A stretch of DNA of 64,000 nucleotides from Phymatolithon calcareum (lineage: Eukaryota > Rhodophyta > Florideophyceae > Hapalidiales): the NCBI GenBank assembly GCA_977006965.1, contig OZ345353.1:4340001-4404000 (forward strand), in the 5' to 3' direction. How positions within the stretch are numbered: the stretch's first letter is position 1; each line of letters starts with the position of its first letter. Below, in pieces: positions 48,898 through 59,239 of the stretch. Below the pieces are notes generated by a model that did no database searches, had not been told where the DNA came from, and worked only from the letters and a program-made list of their open reading frames with translations. Both the position numbers and the translations under genes were made by a program.

Positions 48898-50505
48898 AAA
48901 TAGGGAATAGGGAATAGGGAATAGGGAATAGGGAATAGGGAATAGGGAATAGGGAATAGGGAATAAGGGAATAGGGAATAGGGAATAGGGAATAGGGAAT
49001 AGGGAATAGGGAATAGGGAATAGGGAATAGGGAATAGGGAATAGGGAATAGGGAATAGGGAATAGGGAATAGGGAATAGGGAATAGGGAATAGGGAATAG
49101 GGAATAGGGAATAGGGAATAGGGAATAGGGAATAGGGAATAGGGAATAGGGAATAGGGAATAGGGAATAGGGAATAGGGAATAGGGAATAGGGAATAGGG
49201 AATAGGGAATAGGGAATAGGGAATAGGGAATAGGGAATAGGGAATAGGGAATAGGGAATAGGGAATAGGGAATAGGGAATAGGGAATAGGGAATAGGGAA
49301 TAGGGAATAGGGAATAGGGAATAGGGAATAGGGAATAGGGAATAGGGAATAGGGAATAGGGAATAGGGAATAGGGAATAGGGAATAGGGAATAGGGAATA
49401 GGGAATAGGGAATAGGGAATAGGGAATAGGGAATAGGGAATAGGGAATAGGGAATAGGGAATAGGGAATAGGGAATAGGGAATAGGGAATAGGGAATAGG
49501 GAATAGGGAATAGGGAATAGGGAATAGGGAATAGGGAATAGGGAATAGGGAATAGGGAATAGGGAATAGGGAATAGGGAATAGGGAATAGGGAATAGGGA
49601 ATAGGGAATAGGGAATAGGGAATAGGGAATAGGGAATAGGGAATAGGGAATAGGGAATAGGGAATAGGGAATAGGGAATAGGGAATAGGGAATAGGGAAT
49701 AGGGAATAGGGAATAGGAATAGGGAATAGGGAATAGGGAATAGGGAATAGGGAATAGGGAATAGGGAATAGGGAATAGGGAATAGGGAATAGGGAATAGG
49801 GAATAGGGAATAGGGAATAGGGAATAGGGAATAGGGAATAGGGAATAGGGAATAGGGAATAGGGAATAGGGAATAGGGAATAGGGAATAGGGAATAGGGA
49901 ATAGGGAATAGGGAATAGGGAATAGGGAATAGGGAATAGGGAATAGGGAATAGGGAATAGGGAATAGGGAATAGGGAATAGGGAATAGGGAATAGGGAAT
50001 AGGGAATAGGGAATAGGGAATAGGGAATAGGGAATAGGGAATAGGGAATAGGGAATAGGGAATAGGGAATAGGGAATAGGGAATAGGGAATAGGGAATAG
50101 GGAATAGGGAATAGGGAATAGGGAATAGGGAATAGGGAATAGGGAATAGGGAATAGGGAATAGGGAATAGGGAATAGGGAATAGGGAATAGGGAATAGGG
50201 AATAGGGAATAGGGAATAGGGAATAGGGAATAGGGAATAGGGAATAGGGAATAGGGAATAGGGAATAGGGAATAGGGAATAGGGAATAGGGAATAGGGAG
50301 ATAGGGAATAGGGAATAGGGAATAGGGAATAGGGAATAGGGAATAGGGAATAGGGGAATAGGGAATAGGGAATAGGGAATAGGAATAGGGAATAGGAATA
50401 GGGAATAGGGAATAGGGAATAGGGAATAGGGAATAGGGAATAGGGAATAGGAATAGGAATAGGGATAGGGATAGGGAATAGGGAATAGGGAATAGGGAAT
50501 AGGGA
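48898..50505 (+). repeat. Telomere-like (AATAGGG)n array, about 229 units
   Basis: About 1.6 kb of near-perfect head-to-tail AATAGGG heptamers, with the G-rich strand on plus. The few irregular units (an extra A near 48965, a missing G near 49716, GGAGATAGGG near 50300) cluster towards the right end, where GGAATAGG and GGATAGGG variants appear. Three Gs plus an A/T-rich spacer per unit is the form of telomeric repeats, and such a strand can form G-quadruplexes. It is interstitial as assembled: unique sequence lies on the left, and about 110 bp of pyrimidine-rich DNA then a gap on the right. Whether AATAGGG is this organism's telomere is unknown. Confidence 0.9.
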
Positions 50506-50616
50506 CTGTCCACGTTCCACTTTCCACTGTCCTTCCACTTTCCACTCCACTTCATCACGACCCCCCCCCCCCCCCTTCGTCTTCGTCCCCTACCACTCCC
50601 CTCTACACCTCACCCA
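50506..50616. repeat. Pyrimidine-rich, low-complexity segment with a run of 15 C
   Basis: TTCCACT-type words repeat several times, followed by 15 consecutive C at 50561-50575, ending at the assembly gap. Confidence 0.8.
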
Positions 50617-50716
50617 NNNNNNNNNNNNNNNNNNNNNNNNNNNNNNNNNNNNNNNNNNNNNNNNNNNNNNNNNNNNNNNNNNNNNNNNNNNNNNNNNNNN
50701 NNNNNNNNNNNNNNNN
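50617..50716. other. Assembly gap, exactly 100 N
   Basis: One hundred N is a conventional placeholder for a gap of unknown length, so the two sides need not be adjacent in the genome. Confidence 0.98.
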
Positions 50717-50989
50717 CCTCAACGATTTTGCTGAAACTCCCTGTTTGAGGGAAGTCAGTGCCGTCTCGAATAGATCGTACTGTAGCATTGCCGATATGTC
50801 TCGACTAACCCATTGTAGTTCATCCACATCTCTTTCCTCGATTGGGACGGCCAGAAGGCTCCTTTTCTTTGATCTGGCTCGTTCCAGCATTTTGAGTGCT
50901 AATACAAGTCTCCTGTTTTCGGCGTTGTGAATTCGGCAAAGAAGGCGAAGTCTGACTTAGCGGTTTTTCGATACTGGACCGAATACTTG
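50717..50989. other. Short unique stretch after the gap
   Basis: A minus-strand frame (about 58 residues, 50890-50717, with ELQWVSRDISAMLQYDLFETAL) reads like protein but runs into the gap, so its extent is unknown. No family was recognised. Confidence 0.3.
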
Positions 50990-52160
50990 TGCGAAAAATA
51001 GGGAATAGGGTAGTTACAATATACTATATATATTCGAATGTCAAAAAGTTGGGATATTCGCTTGGTTCCGGGAGTAGGTTTTGTGAATTTTGAAAATTTG
51101 GGATATTGGAACATTCGAATGTCAAATAGTTGGGATTTCGCTTGGTTCCGGGAGTAGGTTTTGTGAATTTCGAAAATTTGGGATATTGGAATACCAAACA
51201 TGGTTGAAATACGGATTATAGGTCTTGCGAATATTGGATTAAGGAATATTGGATTAAGGGATCTTAGATTCAGAAAATTTTTGATATTGGGATATATGGG
51301 ATTATGGGATTAAGTGATTAAGAATTAGCTTGTATCCTGGAGTAGTATATGTGAAATTCGAAAATTTGGGATATAACATTTCGAATTACAAATATGTAAG
51401 AAATAGGGATTAAGGTCTTGCGAATATTGGATTAAGGGATCTTAGATTCAGAAAATTTTTGATATTGGGATATATGGGATTATGGGATTAAGTGATTAAG
51501 GGAATATAGGATTAAGGAATATTGGATTAAGGGATCTTAGATTCAGAAAATTTTTGATATTGGGATATATGGGATTATGGGATTAAGTGATTAAGGGAAT
51601 ATAGGGAATAGACTTGCGAATATTGGATTAAGGAATATTGGATTAAGGGATCTTAGATTCAGAAAAATTTTGATATTGGGATATATGGGATTATGGGATT
51701 AAGTGATTAAGAATTAGCTTGTATCCTGGAGTAGTATATGTGAAATTCGAAAATTTGGGATATAACATTTCGAATTACAAATATGTAAGAAATAGGGATT
51801 AAGGTCTTGCGAATATGCAAAAAATAAGGATTATGGTCTTGCGCGGATATTGGGATATATGGGATTATGGGATTAAGAAATTAAGGGATTAATATTTCCA
51901 TTTTATTTTAATGGAGTAAAGTAAGGATTGGAGATTATTGGATTATGTGATTAAGGGATCAATGATAGGACTAGGTATTGGAGATTTAGCAATATCTTTC
52001 TGTAGAGATTAATGGGATGGGAGATTAATGGAGTAAAGTACCGACAGGTCGCCAGCGGAATAGTATTATGTGATTAAGGGATCAATGATAGGACTAGGTA
52101 TTGGAGATTTAGCAATATCTGAGATTAATTGAGTAAAGTACCGACAGGTCGCCAGCGGCT
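50990..52160 (+). repeat. Degenerate GGGATTA/GGGAATA-type tandem repeat region
   Basis: It begins with two clean AATAGGG-type units (50998-51010). It then becomes a mosaic of GGATTAAGG, GGGATATATGGGATTATGGG and GGAATATTGGATTAAGG units with the G-rich strand again on plus. Longer blocks recur: an 80-83-bp unit (51033 and 51113, TTCGCTTGGTTCCGGGAGTA), a GATCTTAGATTCAG unit at least four times between 51260 and 51665, and a unit with TTAGCTTGTATCCTGGAG at about 51325 and 51712. The last 200 bp duplicate a segment ending CCGACAGGTCGCCAGCGG. Confidence 0.85.
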
Positions 52161-52311
52161 TGGCAAGACTCATTACTTTGTGCCTTCCATTCGGAGACTG
52201 CGCCCACCACCCAACATGAGAGAAGGTCTTAGCGATATTGAGCGTGCACAACACTAGGAGATAACCCGCGAATCGCTCAAGTGCCAATTCAATAAGTCTC
52301 TGCGGGTTCTA

Positions 52312-52547
52312 AATACCCCGCTTTCGTCTGTGAGCGACAACACGATTTCGCGTTGGCTTGAAGAGTTATTCCGGGGCTATTGTGTATCTCGAGTGCAGTC
52401 TGATTATTTCGATACCTAAGCGGAACTGCAATACCCCGCTTTCGTCTGTGAGCGACAACACGATTTCGCGTTGGCTTGAAGAGTTATTCCGGGGCTATTG
52501 TGTATCTCGAGTGCAGTCTGATTATTTCGATACCTAAGCGGAACTGA
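52312..52547. repeat. 118-bp tandem duplication
   Basis: Two adjacent copies (52312-52429 and 52430-52547), starting AATACCCCGCTTTCG, appear identical. Complete identity indicates a recent event or an assembly duplication. Confidence 0.9.
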
Positions 52548-53088
52548 AAAAGCAGATAAACAGTGCCTGTCGTGCAAAGCAACACTTTCTAGGCAGCGGA
52601 AGTGCGTCGGTGACCGCCATTCAGAAGATAGAACGTCTCATTGAGTCTTACGACGCAAATCTGCGCCGGAAACGGCACCGCGAAATGGCTACTAAGGAGC
52701 AGGAGGAGTATAAGCAGCACATTACCGGACGACAGAAGTTTTTTGAACAAACATTTTAGGGAACATAACCGTAATGCTCAGGGAGCTGCCATCTTGTGTC
52801 TAAGAAACGAACCTGATTCTGAAACGTTCTAGCTTGCAACTTTGAAATGGGAAAGCTAGTGCCGCATCTACTACCTAAAATTGATGTATCACGTGTTTAG
52901 CATTGTCGAGTCGTCTAACTCGCGAAAGTATGTTAATGTTACTGATGAAACAGTGGCCGGGGGTAAGGACTCAGATTATCTACGAATACGTTGGGCGAAT
53001 AGTGCAGCCGAGCACGCGATTCTTGCGCTTGTACCTAGATGCCGAGCCATACTTCAAAGCAAAGTTCATGGTTTAGTGGGCCGTTGAG
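52548..53088 (+). pseudogene. Broken coding-like stretch, unknown
   Basis: An open plus-strand frame from about 52551 to 52759 encodes a charged, coiled-coil-like segment (AIQKIERLIESYDANLRRK, then EEYKQHITGRQKFFE). It ends at a stop, and similar text continues in other frames to about 53080. No family was recognised. It may be the eroded start of the reading frame that follows. Confidence 0.3.
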
Positions 53089-53814
53089 ATGGTGATTTGC
53101 GGCCGATTTTGGCGTGTCACGTTGTCGCACATGGTGCCAAGACATACGAAATTCGAGCGGGATAGTTTCTTTGCACAGATTTCCAACTGTTTTTACAAGA
53201 CAATCGTTTTTGACACGACCGAGTTGCTGCATGTAATTGGTGTATGTAACGCGGTGCCGCACCAAAGGGCGCCTAGAGGAACGACAGAAGTGACGCTCAA
53301 AGTGAAGCAGAGCGTGACGAATGACCAATATGTGAAAGCCTTTAATGGGAACAGCACTGCTTTAAATCTGTTGCGGCGCGACGTGAAGGCCGAGAAAGAC
53401 GGAATGCCAAGCGAAGCAATGTCTGCTGCCAACGACGAAAGCATGGGAAAGCCACTCTCTGGTGATAAACTTCGAAATATTGCGAAGATGTACAAATCGT
53501 ATATACCACGACACCGCTGGCCCGCACAGCTCACACAGGCGCTGCATGCGCGCACTGCAACAATCGAGGATAGCATCACCGGTGAAAATGGCCAGTCGCA
53601 CGTTCCTTCTAATTCGCAGCACGATACAAAAGCGATTCGCATCGGCGCACTAATTGGCTCCGCCGACGGAGCCGCTCGTGCCCACACGTACCTCAGGCCT
53701 GTTAATGGAGCTAGTGAGATGCCGGATGAAGTTCTTGCTGAAAATCTGGGCAAAGCCCCTGACGCTGGTATACGAACCATGCCACGAAGAAAAAGAGCTC
53801 GTTTTCTATCTTAG
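53089..53814 (+). CDS. Hypothetical 241-residue protein
   Basis: I do not recognise it. It opens at an ATG and is the longest ATG-led frame in this part of the window. The first 80 residues are mixed, with FYKTIVFDTTELLHVIGV. From there it is polar, Ala/Ser/Gly-rich and charged, probably disordered, and it ends in a basic MPRRKRARF. An antisense frame of 195 codons covers the same DNA, so open length alone is weak proof. Decayed coding-like text lies directly upstream and a further 72-codon frame extends past its end at 53654-53872. It may therefore be one piece of a broken larger gene, perhaps a retroelement gag. It lies 486 bp from a gypsy pol relic on the opposite strand. Confidence 0.3.
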   Translation: MVICGRFWRVTLSHMVPRHTKFERDSFFAQISNCFYKTIVFDTTELLHVIGVCNAVPHQRAPRGTTEVTLKVKQSVTNDQYVKAFNGNSTALNLLRRDVKAEKDGMPSEAMSAANDESMGKPLSGDKLRNIAKMYKSYIPRHRWPAQLTQALHARTATIEDSITGENGQSHVPSNSQHDTKAIRIGALIGSADGAARAHTYLRPVNGASEMPDEVLAENLGKAPDAGIRTMPRRKRARFLS

Positions 53815-54299
53815 AGATCGATGGCTGTATAGGCATGGAGATTCGACCTTGTTGCCCAGTAAACAGCTTTGAAGTGAAATGGTGTCAACGCCATTGTAGA
53901 AAAATTATTGGGGAATGCTGAATGCTAGAGTCCAAATTTTTTAGTCCAATTAGACCCGAAGGATGAAGCGCGGGACGATGGTGACTGTGCTGGTGATTCA
54001 CGGGTTAATGATCAGCGGCGGTGCACATGTTCTCTCGCAAGACGGATGATGGGAACCAAAAAGCTGTCGCTCGATCAATTGATCTCTGTGAGATTGCTGA
54101 AAATGCGCTGTTCGAAAATGGGCGTTTACCGACAGGAATATACTTCCTGTGCCATTCGCAGCTGTCTGGGAACCGAATATGCACCAAAATGACGGCGAGT
54201 CGCGCTCAGCGGTGCGGTCTCACGTTTCCGAAGACCCTGTCTCTCATTCTAGTCTACGTCCACCAGTGCGTGAAAAATTTCGTACTTTGCCTCTCTCGT
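53815..54299. other. No supported gene
   Basis: A 101-codon plus-strand frame (54021-54326) overlaps the gypsy relic antisense and has no motif. Confidence 0.35.
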
Positions 54300-56766
54300 T
54301 TAAACATATTCCAGCAAGTCTTTTGAAACCTTTTCGCCTTCCATGTTAGTACGGTACATCAATAGTCGTGCAGCATGCACTTGCTCTACCTTGAGATTCA
54401 AAATATTCTCCACTTCATATACCAGAGCACGATAATCTTCGGTGATGCGCCTTGGTCCTGTCCAGCGAAGCGATTTTTTGTGACCCTTGTCTTGTGCATG
54501 CCAGACAAAAACGAAGTCCCCCATGTTGATATTTGCTTCCATTCCGTTCGTTGTCGTATTGCGGAACTTAATTTTCTTCGCTCTGTTTGCTGTAACTCTT
54601 TCAGCTAAGTCTTTGTGCATATGCTCGAATGCTGTTTGCCTAGCATCGATGTCTGTGATCTGCATTTCCTGAACCCTTTTCTTGCTCTTAGTCTTCAGTT
54701 TTGAGTGTCGGATATATCTTGTGAGTGGTATTGCTCGCGGCGGTAGAATAATTGTAATAACCTCGAGAGAGCTACGATAAATTCCGTCTTTTCGAAAGGC
54801 GAGTTGCTTGAGTGGGGCTTCGTTCAGGGCAGTCATGATCATGCCTACGCACGTTGGCCAATCTTGCGGGCTAAGCTTCAAATCGGATTCAAAGCAGCGA
54901 TAGGCAGCTTGCACGGACTTAATACAGCTTCTGCCAATTCCTTCATCACTTCATTGTTGAAGTGCGATCCCTGATCGCGTACCCAAGTTCCCACCACATT
55001 GAACGTGCGTATCCAGCGCGCGCAGCACTCGGCAGCAATCTCGGCGGTCACACTCGTCGCCGGCAAGGCCAAATGTAGGAGGATAAATCATTTCCTAGAA
55101 CGATCATGTATTTCTGTCTTCAATTCCTGCCCCCATGAGCAAAAAGAGGAGGTGTACGACTTCGTTCTGGCCCGTTCCATGAAGATTCATTGAAAGTGGT
55201 CGAGGTATGCGATGACGTGTTTTTCCTGTCAAGCAGTGGAGACAGTTCTGCACAAACTCCGCACAGTCAGCATGCATTGAGTCCCAGCCGTACGTCTCCT
55301 TCAGAATGCTGGTTATACACTCACAGGACCTGTGGCCTGCAGCAGCGCAGTGAGAAACCACCAGCACCTTCACTTGGAACTCTGCATTTTTGTCGGTATC
55401 CATAATTTTCCTTGCTTGCGGTACATTCCATCCTCATCCTGCACCGCGCCTGTGTCCGTATCCGCTAGATTCGTTTTCTGAGATTTCCGTATCATTTTAA
55501 CTGAAGGCCATTCAAATCCTTCATCAGAAGATATCCTCAACACCATCTCGTCATAATGTTCGCGCAAGTGTTCCTCTCGACAATATGTGCTCTATGATAT
55601 AAGAGTACCGGGATAGGAACAAGGCCCAGTTCTGCACCTTGCCTTCTGCATGCATGCGCAGCTTTGAATCCAATGACACCAGATTGAGTGTGACCAGTAG
55701 CTTGCGGTGGCTGTAAAGAATGGAAATTATTCTTGAGCTAGAAGTAGGTAGTCGATCTTGTCGAACAATTGGAATATTGCATATGCCTCCTTTTTAAATG
55801 TTGTTCACCATTCCTCTGAATTTCTGAAAGCTCCAAGCAAGAACGCGAACGGTGTATGTTGCTGTTTAAACACGTCCTTTTGAAGCTTCTCCGCATTGCA
55901 CTGCGTAACAAAACCTGCCCAGAATACATTTGAGGCATCAGCAAATATGCAGAGTGAATGGTTGGGATCCCTTCGTGCGAGCTTGACAATTATCCTTCTT
56001 TGCTTCTGGATTTCATGGAATAGTGCTTCGTGTCTTGAACCAAATGACAGGCTTTTCAGGTTGAGCTTCTAAATTTATTTCTTAGTTCGGGAGCCACTTC
56101 GCGCGTAAGCTATTTCAAACCCATTCGGAACGGCTCAATTCTCTCTATGAAGTCTGTAATTCCAGCTGTCATCCATTGCAGACAGTGCACGTAGTCGCAC
56201 AGCTCATCTGTGTTGATCGGAAAGTGCATTCCTTCTAATTCGCTAATGTTGCTTATGTCCAACTGCACACCGTCGCCGTCGATAATCCTTTCGCACCAAA
56301 GTACCCGGGGAAGATAAATGCGAGATTGTAGAATATTAGCTAGCAGGATAAGGGACCTGTCGTAATCAAACTAAATGTAATAATATAACCATGTCTTGCT
56401 AGCCTCTGAGGGGAATAAAGCATTCATTCATTCAGATTGTAGAATGAGCTCCTTGAGTTTTAGATACGTCCCTTTTTCGAATAGCTGTTCACATACGTCG
56501 CATGGCATAAGATTGATGTCAGAGCCTCCGTCTGCACACAATACGCGTTCCAATGATTTTGGGAGCATTGCATTGATTAGGCAACTTTGCGGGAGAACAG
56601 ATTTGCTTTTGATCGACACCTTCTTTGCGTTTCCATCCTTTTCTTGTCTGTGCTCCTTCAACGGTTTAAGGGCATGCTCCCAAGTTCGGCGCTTGCAGCC
56701 TTGAATGATAAATGTGGACGAAACTTTCGTCTTCTGCCATAGACTGTTCAACACGTTGGTTGACAA
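54300..56766 (-). pseudogene. Deleted Ty3/gypsy pol (protease, RT tail, RNase H, integrase)
   Basis: Minus-strand order: a protease-like part (56766-56428) with CADGGSDINLMP in the retropepsin active-site position; the RT-RNase H connection (about 56330-56120), INTDELCDYVHCLQWM; RNase H (about 56020-55740), LCIFADASNVFWAGFVTQC; the integrase HHCC finger (55403-55104), SHCAAAGHR with CAEFVQNCLHC; an integrase core piece (55072-54920), WVRDQGSHFNNEV; and an integrase tail (54914-54300) ending VHAARLLMYRTNM. The RT core is missing between protease and connection. The first integrase aspartate is replaced (NEVVHLLFLLM, where H-x-D-F is expected), and the stretch that should hold the catalytic glutamate is deleted. 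No LTRs were recognised. This is clearly non-functional. The style matches gypsy elements of oomycetes and red algae. Confidence 0.87.
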
Positions 56767-57005
56767 CGCTTGACAAAGCTTCCTTCACAGTTTGCTCATC
56801 CCAGTAAGAGCGGTTAACTTTGAGGGAAAGGATCGCCTGGAGCACAATAGAAGAGGTACCTTTCCCGTGATCAAGCAAGATATACTTAGCCATGGACCAA
56901 AGACGCTCCACCTCTGCAAACGATCGTAATATGAAATCAGTATTCATGTAACACCCTGCACCGGTAATCTGACATTCTTCTCTCTTTTCTTGAGGCGTTG
57001 AGCCA
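56680..57005 (-). pseudogene. hAT transposase C-terminal fragment abutting the gypsy relic
   Basis: The minus-strand frame 56947-56666 reads DFILRSFAEVERLWSMAKYI, then LQAILSLKVNRSYWDEQTV. This is the hAT C-terminal dimerisation block (xxVERLWSxAKxxL, then FxxxLFLKxNxxxWD). It ends where the gypsy protease text begins in another frame, so one element is joined to a piece of the other. It is not the same copy as 31028 or 59240. Only about 80 residues survive. Confidence 0.75.
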
Positions 57006-57969
57006 TAGTTGTCTATTCCTCCGGTTCAAGCGTATCATTTTTTGGCCCGTTTTCTGTCTGTCGCAGTAGAAGCCTTTTGCATGCTTGTTTTTTGTCGTCA
57101 GATCATATGGATGGTTGAATTTGGGAACGTTGTAACTTTACGTCGAATCTTACTTACCGAATGCTTATACTGGCCCAAATTCTATCATAAAATTAGATTC
57201 TACCGACAACTAAGTACCACGTACTACGCATGATAGATTTGAAGTGATCGTTTTTTCCGGCACCTCTGCTGTCCCACTTGTTGAGCTATACACTCTCGTA
57301 CAACCTACTAGCAATTTGAATTGGAATTCTTCATCAGAACCAACTTTTGGTCGAATTGCTACGACTTGCAATTCATTGCAATAGCAATGGATTGCGCACC
57401 ACCCCTGGATTCTGCAGCTGGTGCACAGCTATTTTCAAAAAACAAATTGAACAATTTTCGCCCTTCTTCAAGTGACTATCACAGCCTGGACACGGAAATA
57501 TAATCGTGTGCATTTTTCAGTGTCGAAAACTCAGCACTTCAGTGCCGATAATTTGAGAAAACTATCTTCAATGTCAATATTTTAGAAATCTTTACTTCAG
57601 TGTCGATAAATCGAGAGACGGTATATCAGTGTCCATAATTTTACAATAATCTCAGAAATGTACTCCAAGATTTCGGAAGAAGCATGCTATTGTGCAAACT
57701 TCTTTAACGGTCCAACAAGTAGCCAAGAGAACGATTTATTTTCGTTGTCGGAAAACAGCTCCGTTATATGTCATGCTCCAAATGTTACGTAAAACATCGG
57801 ACTTCGTTTGGTCATTAATGTGTTTTCGTCTTGAAATCAGACTAACGGTTAACAATAAAAGACTGTTCGAAGCTGGTACAGTACACGATTGGTACCAAGA
57901 CAACGTCGTTGCCCTGTTGAAACCTTTTGAGCTCAAAGGACGCAGTATTCCTCCTATGAATGCTAAGCA
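57006..57969. other. No supported gene
   Basis: AT-rich DNA. The 57692-57979 plus-strand frame leads into the LINE endonuclease piece and may be an unrecognisable earlier part of it. A stretch at about 57510-57650 repeats TTCAGTGTC(G/C)ATAA-like words four or five times, a loose tandem repeat. Confidence 0.35.
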
Positions 57970-58470
57970 GAGTCCCTAGCCAAACAAAAGGAGGTCGAGA
58001 AATTAGTGGAATACGTGCACAAGCATTGCCGTGGAAAAGCAGTAATTATGGGAAATCTGCACACGAGACATAGAATCTGGAACTAAAAAGGGAAACTGGA
58101 GAGGAACCAAGATTTTGCCGTGCGCCGCGAAACTCAGCGGGAGGAAAATGACTGCAAGTAGCCCAAAATTTCGTATTAATAGCGTTCGGAGCAATATTCG
58201 TATTTTGTTCACCAAGGCAGCAGAGTCGGAAGGTCCCTACACTCAAAGTAGAACGTGAGAAGGAATCACCGAGCACTTGCGAGTCCGCATGCGGTTTTTA
58301 AACCACAAAATTCTCAAGAAGAAAGATCATTTCATATCCAAGGCAGCACAGAAATGTCAGGAACGAACAGCAAAATCTAACGCTGAGATATCAACGTGGG
58401 CCTCGGGAATAATGGAACCATTGCTACAGACCGAAATCACAACTCTCCCACATGCCGAAAGTATTTGAGA
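57970..58470 (+). pseudogene. LINE apurinic-like endonuclease remnant
   Basis: LINE endonucleases nick target DNA to prime reverse transcription. In plus-strand frames, LVEYVHKHCRGKAVIMGNLHTRHRIWN carries the family's GD(L/F)NARHxxW block with the aspartate changed to N (about 58005-58085). Further on, TEHLRVRMRFL (about 58265-58300) takes the place of the SDHxPV block. Other text between them (FRINSVRSNIRILF) fits the expected spacing. Stops and shifts occur throughout. No RT follows on this strand; a LINE RT piece lies on the other strand at 61003-61310, so they are separate insertions or an inverted pair. Confidence 0.6.
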
Positions 58471-59239
58471 GCGATGTAGCCGGGCTGAAAAGAAAGGAGT
58501 TCAAGTTCTATGGCTCGCAAATAGGATTCTGACGGAGAAAAGGTGCAGAAAGAGCCCTTATAGACACAAAGTGGCACCTAAGCGACTCATTACCAACCTG
58601 TACGGATGAGCGTACATGAAATTTAAGGCTCTGTGGACGCACAGCAGGAGATGCGAGGCGCCAAAGACGCCGTGCTCGATGCTTGTGAGTTTATGGTTGG
58701 AGGTTAATTGTTAGTACTACTGAAATGAGAATTGTTCTATCTTGTTCTTTGACTGGCGGTTCAGTGAGCCGCGGCGGAAAAGGAAACTGAAAAACATGAA
58801 ACTGCAAAATCTCGTATTGTGGACCATTTAAGCAGAAGGGAGTAGGAGTGTATTGAAAGGATCTGGGGACAAATAAAGGAGGAACCCCGGCACTGCAGTG
58901 GCGTGTGCTGACACAATGGTGCCGTTGACTCCACAGGTACAGTCCTAGCTGGCTTGGTGATCCAGTCGTTTTGTCCCGTGAAGCGAGACCCAATCTACAG
59001 CCAGGGCCGGCGCCAATAAAACTGCGGATAATTGCACCGAGCAGAGCAATAAACAATAAAAATTGTTCTAAAAAGCAACACCAATACGTAGTGCAATAGC
59101 CTTCATCTTCGCAATAAAGATTGAAATAAGTAGCTTCATTTACTCGCCACCATGGCAGAACGTATACTGTAACGAAAAAAATCAAGTCAAATCTAAATCT
59201 ATGCCTCGCTGTGAAGCATACGTGTTTTAGCTCGGTCAC
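58471..59239. other. No supported gene
   Basis: The 185-codon minus-strand frame at 58691-59248 lacks a motif and runs partly antisense to LINE-like leftovers. Nothing else is recognised. Confidence 0.35.

Noticed and set aside
48714-50558. 614-codon minus-strand ORF encoding a long SLFPIPY repeat
   Set aside because: A 7-bp repeat without stops on that strand is open in all three frames with the same rotated heptapeptide. It is a by-product of the DNA array, not a gene.
48898-50616. Treating the AATAGGG array as a finished chromosome end
   Set aside because: Orientation would allow it on the left contig, but non-telomeric DNA follows before the gap and the right contig has the G-strand in the same direction, so an end-to-end join is not shown.
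50617-50890. ORF running through the N gap
   Set aside because: It has no sequence support inside the gap; only about 58 residues outside it are real.
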